Origin: Melioribacteraceae bacterium
GTDB lineage: Bacteria > Bacteroidota > Ignavibacteria > Ignavibacteriales > Melioribacteraceae
Direction: 5' to 3'
DNA length: 15,558 bases
Assembly: GCA_026987055.1 (NCBI GenBank)
Contig: JALSNL010000127.1
Span: forward strand, 1-15,558
How positions within the stretch are numbered: the stretch's first letter is position 1; each line of letters opens with the position of its first letter. The translations under genes were made by a program, and so were the position numbers. Shown one piece after another: positions 7,589-14,555 of the stretch. The notes beneath the pieces are model-generated. The model saw only the letters and a program-made list of their open reading frames with translations, had not been told where the DNA came from and ran no database searches.

Positions 7589-7954
7589 ATGAAAAAAATA
7601 AAAAGTGCTCCTATTTGTAAAATTGAGATTGTCGATAAGTCTAAAGTAAAAAAAGCAAAGAAAAATTTAGAAAACAACAGGCAAATTTTACAGATGGCTA
7701 ATATTTTTAAACTTTTGGGTGAACCTACAAGACTGAAAATTATACTATCTTTAATAAATAGTGAGCTTTGTGTTTGCGATTTAGCGGCAGCAATTGATTC
7801 AACTGTGTCTTCAGTTTCCCATCAGTTGAGATTGCTAAGAAATGCCCGGTTGGTAAAATATAGAAAAGAAGGAAAAATGGTTTTTTATTCAATAGAAGAT
7901 GAACATATAAATAAATTGATAGAGCAAGTAAATGAGCATATTGAAGAATCATGA
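7589..7954 (+). CDS. ArsR/SmtB-family metal-sensing repressor with alpha3 and alpha5 metal sites
   Basis: A 121-residue winged-helix repressor expected to release its operator when metal binds. The recognition helix region reads SSVSHQLRLLRNARLV and the wing RKEGKMVFYSI. Ligands of both classical sites are present: C10 near the N-terminus and C61-V-C63 in ELCVCDLA (alpha3N site, as in CadC), and D104, H106, H117 and E120 (alpha5 site, at the same residue numbers as in SmtB). That set points to Zn, Cd, Pb or Co rather than arsenite or copper. I place the start at the ATG 7589 and not at the in-frame TTG 7562: the upstream codons would run through the operator dyad, and the ATG gives SmtB-like numbering. 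There is no Shine-Dalgarno. The stop overlaps the next gene by ATGA, so the two are translationally coupled. Confidence 0.93.
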   Translation: MKKIKSAPICKIEIVDKSKVKKAKKNLENNRQILQMANIFKLLGEPTRLKIILSLINSELCVCDLAAAIDSTVSSVSHQLRLLRNARLVKYRKEGKMVFYSIEDEHINKLIEQVNEHIEES

Positions 7955-8373
7955 AAGTTAAATTTTTATATAAATCAATTAATATAGTTCTAATACTAAT
8001 GATGTTTAGCCACACATCATTTTTCCATGAATATTTACAAAATTATGTTCTATGCTTTGGTAATGACGGGCATATACAAATTGAGAATATCAATGATTGT
8101 GAAGAATGCACAAATTTAGATTTCCTTACAACAACATATCCGGGAAAAATTATAGTTCAAAGCTCAGATTGTGAAGACATTCCACTTGACGAACATTGTT
8201 TTGAAGAAAATCAATTTATTTCTCAAAGAAATATAATATCCACAATCGGAATTCAGCTTCCCGTTATTTCATTTCTTTCATCCGGTAAAAAAGTTTTATT
8301 TTACAACTTAGATTTTACATCAACAAATAATCCAATTCTGGAAAACTACAAAAAAGTCTCGCTAACAATCTGA
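7951..8373 (+). CDS. Small exported or membrane-anchored Cys/His-containing protein, unknown function
   Basis: The 140-residue product starts with a basic and then strongly hydrophobic segment (about 4-20), a likely signal peptide or anchor. The mature part has five cysteines (35, 50, 53, 74, 83) and histidines placed beside acidic residues: LCFGNDGH (34-41), NDCEEC (48-53), and DCEDIPLDEHC (73-83). This pattern suggests periplasmic metal binding but matches no family I can name with certainty. I have an impression of similar short proteins carrying a C-x-G-x-DGH motif beside Czc-type pumps in Bacteroidota. The ATG overlaps the arsR stop (ATGA), which ties its expression to the repressor, and the CzcC-like gene follows after 73 bases. 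A periplasmic metal chaperone or sensor is a guess. Confidence 0.75.
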   Translation: MKVKFLYKSINIVLILMMFSHTSFFHEYLQNYVLCFGNDGHIQIENINDCEECTNLDFLTTTYPGKIIVQSSDCEDIPLDEHCFEENQFISQRNIISTIGIQLPVISFLSSGKKVLFYNLDFTSTNNPILENYKKVSLTI

Positions 8374-8446
8374 TACAAATTATCAGTTTCCAATTTATTT
8401 ACCATAAAAACAAAATTTTAAAATAGCACAAAACTAAGGAGATTTT

Positions 8447-9697
8447 ATGCACAGAGTTATGTGTATTCTCGTCATAGCTATATTCAGTCTATTTACTTCT
8501 GGACTAAATGGACAATCAAAAAGAGATACTATCTTAACTATAGAAATGGCGGTGAATAAAACAATTGAACATAATCCGGAACTTAAAGTTCTGAAAAAAA
8601 ACATTGCCGCAAATAAAGCTGTTAAACTTCAAAGCGGATTAATGCCAAATCCGGAATTTGGGTTAGAAGCGGAAAATATTTTCGGAAATAATGATTTCAG
8701 CGGATTCCGCGGAAGTGAAATAACGGCAAGTATAAGTCAGAATATTTTGCTAGCCGGCAAAATAAGTAAGTTAGAAAAAATTGCCGATGCTGACATATCC
8801 CTATCCGAATGGGATTATGAAGCCAAACGACTTGAAATTATAACTAATATTAGAAAATCATTTATAAATGCTTTAGGCGTACAAAAACTGATTGAAAAAA
8901 ACAAAGGCTTAATAAACATATCAAATGAATTTGTTGATAACCTGAAAAAACGGGTAAGAAAAGGTAAAATTTCGCCCGCCGAAGTTTCGCGAGCACAGAT
9001 TGTTTTAAGTTTATTGCAAATAGAAATAAATAAATTAGAATCTGAATACGATACTTCAATTTTCGAGATGAAAACACTAATTAATAACCCAAGTTTATCG
9101 TTTGAATTTCTTAAAGGAGAATTAAAGGATATTAGTAGTTTACCGGATTATGATTCATTACGTTCCAAATTAAAAAACAATCCGGTTTTAAAAAGATATT
9201 CAAAAGTTTATGAGAAACAAAAGGCTGTAATTAATTATGAAGAATCAAAATCTATACCCAATTTAACAGTTAGCGTAGGTTTTAGAAAATTAAATGAAGT
9301 TAATGCAAATACATTTCTTGTTGGGGCTTCTATACCCTTACCAATCTTTAATAGAAATCAAGGAACGATACAAGAAGCAAAAATAAGATTGGAACAAAAA
9401 AAAATAGAATACATTAATATTAAAAATAAACTTACCCTTCGGTTCAATCTTTATTTCAATAAACTAAAAATGCTTTTAACTGCAGCAGAAAAGCTTAAAT
9501 CAGAATCACTCCCTATTTCCGAAGAAGCATTTAAAATTATTAATGAAGGAAATTTAGTTGGCAGATTTACAATACTGGATGTGTTAGATGCTCAACGCAC
9601 ATTGTTCGAAATCCAAAACCGGTATATGAGAATCCTAAAAGATATAAATACAACTATAGTTGAAATTGAAGGTTTAACTGTAACTAACATTGAATAG
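8447..9697 (+). CDS. czcC: TolC-family outer-membrane factor of the metal efflux pump (CzcC-like)
   Basis: The 416-residue outer-membrane channel subunit should form the trimeric exit duct of the RND pump. A signal peptide (about 1-22, ending near LNGQS) is followed by two tandem outer-membrane-efflux repeats. The first starts at TIEMAVNKTIEHNPEL and contains MPNPEFGLEAEN. The second begins around the SLRSKLKNNPVLKRY segment, with IPNLTVSVGF and GASIPLPIFNRNQG, which are hallmark blocks of CzcC/CusC-type proteins. The near-C-terminal FTILDVLDAQRTLFE block is also typical. The cysteine at residue 6 lies within the signal sequence and is not a lipobox, so it is probably not a lipoprotein. AAGGAG is well placed before the ATG. 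The adaptor gene starts 82 bases downstream. A ten-base palindrome (GCTTGCAAGC, 9729-9738) lies in that gap. Confidence 0.92.
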   Translation: MHRVMCILVIAIFSLFTSGLNGQSKRDTILTIEMAVNKTIEHNPELKVLKKNIAANKAVKLQSGLMPNPEFGLEAENIFGNNDFSGFRGSEITASISQNILLAGKISKLEKIADADISLSEWDYEAKRLEIITNIRKSFINALGVQKLIEKNKGLINISNEFVDNLKKRVRKGKISPAEVSRAQIVLSLLQIEINKLESEYDTSIFEMKTLINNPSLSFEFLKGELKDISSLPDYDSLRSKLKNNPVLKRYSKVYEKQKAVINYEESKSIPNLTVSVGFRKLNEVNANTFLVGASIPLPIFNRNQGTIQEAKIRLEQKKIEYINIKNKLTLRFNLYFNKLKMLLTAAEKLKSESLPISEEAFKIINEGNLVGRFTILDVLDAQRTLFEIQNRYMRILKDINTTIVEIEGLTVTNIE

Positions 9698-9779
9698 GTA
9701 AAATAAATTTTTATATGTAGTTCGGATTGCTTGCAAGCTGATAATTAAGAATAAAAAATTAATAAAGGATAATTAAATA

Positions 9780-10784
9780 ATGGAAAATAAAAACAAAATA
9801 ATATTTCTATTGGTTGGCATACTAATTGGAGCTTTGGTTGCTATAGGCGGATTTACTTTGTTTGATAACAAATCGACAACAAGTAACAACACTGAAACTG
9901 AACGAGGTAACAACCATGTGGATGAAAAAGAAAAGCACGGAGAAGAAAACGGGAAGGAACATTCCGAAATTATAAAAATTTCAGATAAAGTTAGAAAAGA
10001 ATTTGGAATTGAAGTTAGTACAGCAGCTTCAGGTAAGATTGTAGTTCATAAAGACTTAACCGGTGAAATTGTTCCTAACCCTTATAATGTTGCGCATATT
10101 GTACCAAGATTTACCGGAATTGTAAAAGATGTATATAAAAAAATGGGAGACAATGTAAAGAAGGGTGACAAAATTGCAACCATTGAAAGCAATGAATCCC
10201 TGGTTCAGTATGATGTTACATCATCCATTGACGGAACAATTATAGAACTACACATGACACCCGGTGAACTTATAGGTGATGATAAGCATATTGTTATGGT
10301 TGCTAACCTAAAAAATGTTTGGGCAGAGTTAAACGTATATCAAAAAGATCTCGGAGAGGTAAAAGTGGGACAACCTGTTGAAATAACATCTCCCAATACT
10401 AACTCTGTTTTTAAAGGAAAACTATTTTATATAAGTCCCATTGTTAAAGAAGCTACCAGGACTGCTCTTGCCAGAGTTAAACTTAATAACTCAAAAGGCA
10501 TTTGGAAACCGGGAATGTTTGTTTCCGGAAAAGTTTTTACTTCATATAAAAAAGTTAATGTTGCAGTTCCGCCAAATGCCGTTCAAATTTTGGAGGGACA
10601 AAAAGTAATTTTTGTTGAAGGGAAAGAAGGATTTCGTCCACAAGTTGTTACACTTGGTCTTGAAAACAGTAAGCTTGTTGAAGTACTTGACGGTTTGCAT
10701 ATTGGAGATAAATATGTAACAAAAGGAGCATATACATTTAAATCGGAAATATTAAAAGAATCGTTCGGCGGTGACGAACACTAA
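9780..10784 (+). CDS. czcB: Periplasmic adaptor (membrane fusion protein) of the metal efflux pump, CzcB-like
   Basis: The 334-residue adaptor should link the inner-membrane pump to the outer-membrane channel. It starts with a membrane anchor (about 7-27), then a charged tail with histidines at 46, 53 and 61. Next come the lipoyl/barrel-sandwich halves: IVPRFTGIVKDVYKKMGDNVKKGDKI and, after a short linker, SSIDGTIIELHMTPGELI. A beta-barrel domain follows (VWAELNVYQKDLGEVKVGQ) and then a membrane-proximal domain (IWKPGMFVSGKVF). It ends in FGGDEH, like many Czc-type adaptors. The long alpha-helical hairpin is minimal, as is usual in heavy-metal adaptors. The methionines of CusB's N-terminal copper site are not evident while histidines are, which fits Zn, Co or Cd better than Cu(I)/Ag(I). 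AAAGGA precedes the ATG. Confidence 0.92.
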   Translation: MENKNKIIFLLVGILIGALVAIGGFTLFDNKSTTSNNTETERGNNHVDEKEKHGEENGKEHSEIIKISDKVRKEFGIEVSTAASGKIVVHKDLTGEIVPNPYNVAHIVPRFTGIVKDVYKKMGDNVKKGDKIATIESNESLVQYDVTSSIDGTIIELHMTPGELIGDDKHIVMVANLKNVWAELNVYQKDLGEVKVGQPVEITSPNTNSVFKGKLFYISPIVKEATRTALARVKLNNSKGIWKPGMFVSGKVFTSYKKVNVAVPPNAVQILEGQKVIFVEGKEGFRPQVVTLGLENSKLVEVLDGLHIGDKYVTKGAYTFKSEILKESFGGDEH

Positions 10785-10795
10785 AATTAATGTTG

Positions 10796-10978
10796 TCAAC
10801 TTAGCTTAAGCTTATCATCTCTAAGGAATGTTTTTTATGACTAAGACATCTCTCACTAGAGAACATCGGAAGAATAATGAAACAGCTTTGTTATTCCCAG
10901 ACCTGCTTACCCCGAAAGGAAACCTTCGGTAAAAACACGGGATAAACTACGACTGGGTACCTAGAGTTGAGTAACAGC
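10796..10978 (+). promoter_or_regulatory. Candidate structured RNA element or small inserted repeat between the adaptor and pump genes
   Basis: Several stems can be drawn by hand. Stem A: GAATAATGAA (10872-10881) with TTTGTTATTC (10887-10896), ten pairs including two G-T, five-base loop. Stem B: GCT-TT-GTTATTC (10885-10896, TT bulged) with GAGTAACAGC (10969-10978), ten pairs, extended inwards by CCAG (10897-10900) with CTGG (10953-10956). Stem C inside it: TTACC..GAAAGG (10907-10919) with CCTTCGGTAA (10923-10932). Stem D: TCTCT/AGAGA (10849-10862 region). A and B share the same bases and exclude each other. TCAACTTAG (10796-10804) also pairs with CTAgAGTTGA (10961-10970), enclosing the whole piece. 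G+C is clearly above its surroundings. The pump's GGAG lies 13 bases beyond stem B. I match it to no known riboswitch class, and a MITE-like insertion is an alternative. Confidence 0.45.
10837..10932 (+). CDS. Possible 31-codon leader peptide inside the adaptor-pump gap
   Basis: An ATG nine bases after AAGGA (10823-10827) opens 31 sense codons ending in TAA at 10930-10932. The peptide is hydrophilic and basic at first, then has a short LLFPDLL patch. It has no signal peptide and resembles nothing I know. The frame runs through stems A and C of the structured element, so ribosome movement could alter which stem forms. Against it, codons such as CTG, CTC, CGG and CCC are rare in neighbouring genes, so the frame may simply cross a non-coding structured segment. 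Confidence 0.3.
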   Translation: MTKTSLTREHRKNNETALLFPDLLTPKGNLR

Positions 10979-11001
10979 ATTTTATAATACGGAGAAATAA
11001 A

Positions 11002-14000
11002 ATGAATAAATTAATAGATTTTGTATTGAAGAACCGTCTACTAATTCTAGTGCTGGGTATATTTGTAATAGCCGGCGGTTATTTCAGTTATAAACAATTA
11101 CCAATTGATGCATTTCCGGATGTATCACCATCATTAGTTCAGGTATTTACTCAAACAGAAGGTTTAGCACCTGAAGAAGTTGAAAAATATGTTACCTTTC
11201 CTGTTGAAGTAGCAATGAACGGTTTACCGAATTTAAAATCAATTCGTTCGGTTTCTAATTTCGGACTATCGGTTGTAAACATTTATTTTGAAGATGGAAC
11301 GGATATTTATTTTGCCCGGCAAATTGTAAATGAACGTTTAACTGAAGCACGAGAACAAATACCGGAAGGTTTCGGCGATCCGCAAATGGGACCAATATCA
11401 ACAGGAATGGGACTAATATTATTTTATTATCTTGAAGATGAAACCGGTAAATATACTCTTGAAGAACTTCGTACAATTCAAGATTGGATAATTAAATTCC
11501 AACTCCAAACAGTTCCGGGTGTTACGGAAGTTCTTGGCATTGGCGGATGGGAAAAACAATTTCATACGATTATAGATCCAAATGCTCTGCTCAGATATAA
11601 CCTTTCCGTTAATGATATAGTTGAAATTATTAAGAAAAATAATCTTAACGTAGGAGCTTCCTTTATAGAACGGGATGCAGAAGAATTTTTAGTTCGTTCT
11701 GTTGGTCTGGCAACTAAAATACAAGATTTGGAAAACATTGTAATTAAATCGGTAGATGGAACTCCTGTATATTTGAAAGAAGTAGCAGATATTAAAATTG
11801 GCGGAGCAGTAAGACGTGGTATTCAAACCCGCAATGGAATTGAAGAAGTTGTTGCCGGAATGGTCGTTAAACTTTATGGTTCAAACTCATCTACCGTTAT
11901 TAGTTCTGTTGAAAAAAAAATGAAAGAAATTAATAAAACACTTCCGGAAGGAATCAAACTTGTTCCATATTACGAACAGAAAACGCTGGTTGAATCAGCC
12001 GTTAAAACAGTTACAGATGCTTTAATACAAGGAATTATTCTTGTTGCTTTAATCCTAATGTTTTTTATGGGTTCGTTAAGACCAAGTATAGTCGTTGCAC
12101 TTTCAATTCCCTTTTCCATAATGGTAGCTTTTATTGGAATGCAATATCTGGGACTCTCAATAAACCTAATGTCTTTTGGTGGATTAGCTATTGCAATAGG
12201 TATGATGGTTGACGCAAGTATTGTTCTTGTTGAAAACATAGACAGACTAAAACGGAAACTTATTGATGAACCTTTTATGTACATTGTTTCCAAAGCAAGT
12301 AAAGAAGTTTTGCGTCCAATTATATTTGCAATTATAATTATCATAACTGTTTTTATTCCTTTATTTACTCTACAAGGAGTAGAAGGAAAAACTTTCAAAC
12401 CGTTAGCATATACAATAGCACTGGCTATGCTTGGTTCTTTAATTTTTGCAATTATAATTGCTCCGGTTTTATCATCATTTTTATTGAAAACAAAAAAGAA
12501 ACAAAATCAAATAAAAGAACAAAAAGAAATTTGGATTGTTCGTATTTTAATAAAAGCATACACGCCATTTGTTAATTTCTTTGTAAAAAACAGAAGTGTG
12601 GCAATTGTAATTTCCGTTCTATTACTACTGCTTGGAACTTGGATTTATCCGAAGCTTGGGTCTGAGTTTACACCTACACTTCAAGAAGGAACACTTATAG
12701 TAAGGCTTTCAATGGCTCCGTCAATTTCTTTAGAAGAAAGCAAAAGAATAACTATGCTTGCCGAAAAAAGAGTAATGCGTGTTCCAGAAGTTAGAGGAGC
12801 CGTTACAAGAATAGGTCGCGGTGAAGTTGGGGCACATACTGATCCAATAAATAGTGCGGAAATGTATATTCTATTAAAACCTGAAGAACAATGGCGTGCA
12901 GGGCTAAACCAAGAAAGAATTGAAGAAAAAATTAGAGAAGAGGTTGAAGGAATGCCCGGAGTTTTGCTCAACTTCACTCAGCCTATCCGGATGACAGTAG
13001 ATGAACTGCTTGAAGGTGTAAGAGCAGAGCTGGCGGTTAAACTATTTGGCGATGATTTAGACCTGTTAAAAAACAAAGCCGAAGAAATCTCTTCACTTTT
13101 ACAAGGTATAAACGGAGCTGCGGATATTCAAGTAGATCAAGTGAGCGGCAAACCCCAACTAAAAATTACTATTGACCGACATGCAATAGCACGCTACGGC
13201 ATGAACTTGTCAGATGTTCAAAAAGTAATACGTACTGCAATAGGCGGCGAAACTGCAGGACAAATATTTGAAGGCATAAGACGCTTTAATATTTTTGTAA
13301 GACTTTCCCCTGAATATAGAAGTGATGAGCGAGCTATTTCAAATTTGCTAATCACTTCCCCAAACGGATTGCAAGTACCGCTAAGCCAAGTTGCAACAAT
13401 AGAGGAAATAGAAGGTCCACGACAAATTACACGTGAACAAAATCAACGCTTCATTACAATTCAATGCAATGTTGTCGGCAGAGATATCGGCTCTTTTGTT
13501 GAAGAAAGTCAAGCAGCAATTGAGGCTAATGTAGATTTACCTGTCGGTTATTACACGGTTTGGGGTGGACAGTTCCGTTTGCAGCAAGAAGCAAATAAAC
13601 GTTTTGCAATTGTAATACCAATAACTTTAATTTTAATTTTCTTTTTATTGTTTACTAGCTTTAACTCACTTAAAAATTCTATGCTTATTCTTTTAAATAT
13701 TCCACTGGCTTTAGTTGGCGGTATTATTGGGTTGTGGTTAACAAATCAAAATTTATCGGTCCCCGCATCTGTTGGTTTTATAGCGCTTTTTGGTATTGCA
13801 TTAGAAAATGGAATGGTTCTGGTAACCTATTTTAATCAACTTATAAAAGAAGGTAAGTCTATTGATGAAGCTTCTATTGAAGGTGCAAAACTAAGATTAC
13901 GTCCGGTGTTAATGACTGCCGTAACAACAGCACTAGGACTTATTCCTTTACTTATTGCAACAGGAACCGGTAGTGAAGTTCAAAGACCTTTAGCAACAGT

Positions 14001-14100
14001 TGTTGTTGGTGGATTATTTACTTCAACAATTTTAACACTTTTGGTATTGCCGGCACTTTATAAATGGTTTGCAATAAGACCTCAAGAAGGTGAGTTATAA
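11002..14100 (+). CDS. czcA: Heavy-metal RND efflux pump, inner-membrane proton antiporter (CzcA/CusA family)
   Basis: The 1032-residue, full-length HME-RND protein uses the proton gradient to export metal ions through the CzcBC-like partners. TM1 lies at about 12-30, TM2-6 at about 335-495, TM7 at 533-549, and the last five TMs after about 865. Two large periplasmic porter and docking domains lie between. The opening LPIDAFPDVSP and the repeat-half NIPLALVGG/FGIALENGM blocks are family hallmarks. The TM4 proton-relay block reads AIAIGMMVDASIVLVEN with D404 and E411. The extra aspartate of classical CzcA (DFG) is alanine (A398), as in CusA. By rough alignment, the three CusA copper methionines (573, 623, 672) are not clearly kept: the first two fall at I583 and L635. 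Zn/Cd/Co/Pb export therefore seems more likely than Cu/Ag, without certainty. GGAG precedes the ATG. Confidence 0.95.
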   Translation: MNKLIDFVLKNRLLILVLGIFVIAGGYFSYKQLPIDAFPDVSPSLVQVFTQTEGLAPEEVEKYVTFPVEVAMNGLPNLKSIRSVSNFGLSVVNIYFEDGTDIYFARQIVNERLTEAREQIPEGFGDPQMGPISTGMGLILFYYLEDETGKYTLEELRTIQDWIIKFQLQTVPGVTEVLGIGGWEKQFHTIIDPNALLRYNLSVNDIVEIIKKNNLNVGASFIERDAEEFLVRSVGLATKIQDLENIVIKSVDGTPVYLKEVADIKIGGAVRRGIQTRNGIEEVVAGMVVKLYGSNSSTVISSVEKKMKEINKTLPEGIKLVPYYEQKTLVESAVKTVTDALIQGIILVALILMFFMGSLRPSIVVALSIPFSIMVAFIGMQYLGLSINLMSFGGLAIAIGMMVDASIVLVENIDRLKRKLIDEPFMYIVSKASKEVLRPIIFAIIIIITVFIPLFTLQGVEGKTFKPLAYTIALAMLGSLIFAIIIAPVLSSFLLKTKKKQNQIKEQKEIWIVRILIKAYTPFVNFFVKNRSVAIVISVLLLLLGTWIYPKLGSEFTPTLQEGTLIVRLSMAPSISLEESKRITMLAEKRVMRVPEVRGAVTRIGRGEVGAHTDPINSAEMYILLKPEEQWRAGLNQERIEEKIREEVEGMPGVLLNFTQPIRMTVDELLEGVRAELAVKLFGDDLDLLKNKAEEISSLLQGINGAADIQVDQVSGKPQLKITIDRHAIARYGMNLSDVQKVIRTAIGGETAGQIFEGIRRFNIFVRLSPEYRSDERAISNLLITSPNGLQVPLSQVATIEEIEGPRQITREQNQRFITIQCNVVGRDIGSFVEESQAAIEANVDLPVGYYTVWGGQFRLQQEANKRFAIVIPITLILIFFLLFTSFNSLKNSMLILLNIPLALVGGIIGLWLTNQNLSVPASVGFIALFGIALENGMVLVTYFNQLIKEGKSIDEASIEGAKLRLRPVLMTAVTTALGLIPLLIATGTGSEVQRPLATVVVGGLFTSTILTLLVLPALYKWFAIRPQEGEL

Positions 14101-14161
14101 TTATACTTTACAGGTCTTAGTAACCTGCAATAATATTTTATTAAATAAAAAGGAAAATGCA

Positions 14162-14503
14162 ATGAAAGAAATAAAAGCAATTATAAGACCTTTTAAGTTA
14201 GATGATGTAATCTCTGAGCTTCATAAAATTGAAGATCTTCCCGGATTAACAATTTCAGATATTAAAGGATTCGGCAGAACCAAAGCTCAAGATACGAATC
14301 TATCTTTTAAGGATGGTCTGCACAATTATGTAAAAAAAATAAAAATTGAACTTATTGTTAAAAATAATATGGTGGACAAAATAATTAGCATAATTCAAAA
14401 AACCGCTTACACAGGAATTCCTGGAGATGGAAAGATTTTTATAGCTGATATATCAGATACAATAAGAATAAGAACAAATGAACGTGGAGAAGAGGCCATA
14501 TAA
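14162..14503 (+). CDS. PII-like signalling protein linked to metal efflux (PII-NG type, degenerate T-loop)
   Basis: The 113-residue protein has a clear PII fold: MKEIKAIIRPFKLDDV opening, IKGFGR before the T-loop, the B-loop TGIPGDGKIF (84-93) and the C-terminal IRIRT with R102 and R104. K91 and both arginines that bind nucleotide phosphates are kept, so ATP/ADP binding is plausible. The T-loop, equal in length to that of E. coli GlnB, differs: GlnB Q39, which helps bind Mg-2-oxoglutarate, is T40, and the modified Y51 is replaced (G52). It is thus unlikely to be a nitrogen sensor of the GlnB/GlnK kind. It resembles the PII-NG group known beside Czc/Cus-type pumps, where a role in controlling efflux is supposed. 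I use the ATG at 14162, behind AAAAGGA, rather than an upstream in-frame GTG overlapping the pump gene. The pump stop lies 61 bases upstream. Confidence 0.9.
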   Translation: MKEIKAIIRPFKLDDVISELHKIEDLPGLTISDIKGFGRTKAQDTNLSFKDGLHNYVKKIKIELIVKNNMVDKIISIIQKTAYTGIPGDGKIFIADISDTIRIRTNERGEEAI

Positions 14504-14555
14504 CAAATAAACTGGTTAAATTATGAAAAAAGCACATTTTAGTTTTTAAAAAATT

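Noticed and set aside
9729..9738. GCTTGCAAGC palindrome between czcC and czcB
   Set aside because: Only ten bases, a hairpin would have almost no loop, no T-run follows, and it lies inside an operon; no function supported.
10785..11001. Known metal or cofactor riboswitch (NiCo, Mn yybP-ykoY, cobalamin, fluoride) or self-cleaving ribozyme
   Set aside because: None of the conserved cores I can recall for these classes is visible, so only a generic structured element is reported.
11970..12398. Long minus-strand open frame inside the pump gene (also 12681-12977)
   Set aside because: Antisense to well-conserved czcA coding sequence, with no ribosome binding site or recognisable family.
8447..14100. 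Assignment of the pump as a Cu(I)/Ag(I) CusABC system
   Set aside because: The adaptor lacks evident N-terminal methionines, the pump seems to lack the CusA methionine triad and the linked repressor has Zn/Cd/Pb-type ligands; only the TM4 block is CusA-like.
14090..14161. GTG start overlapping the pump gene that would add 24 residues to the PII-like protein
   Set aside because: PII proteins begin at the MKxIxAIIxPFK block, which starts at the ATG 14162 behind AAAAGGA.
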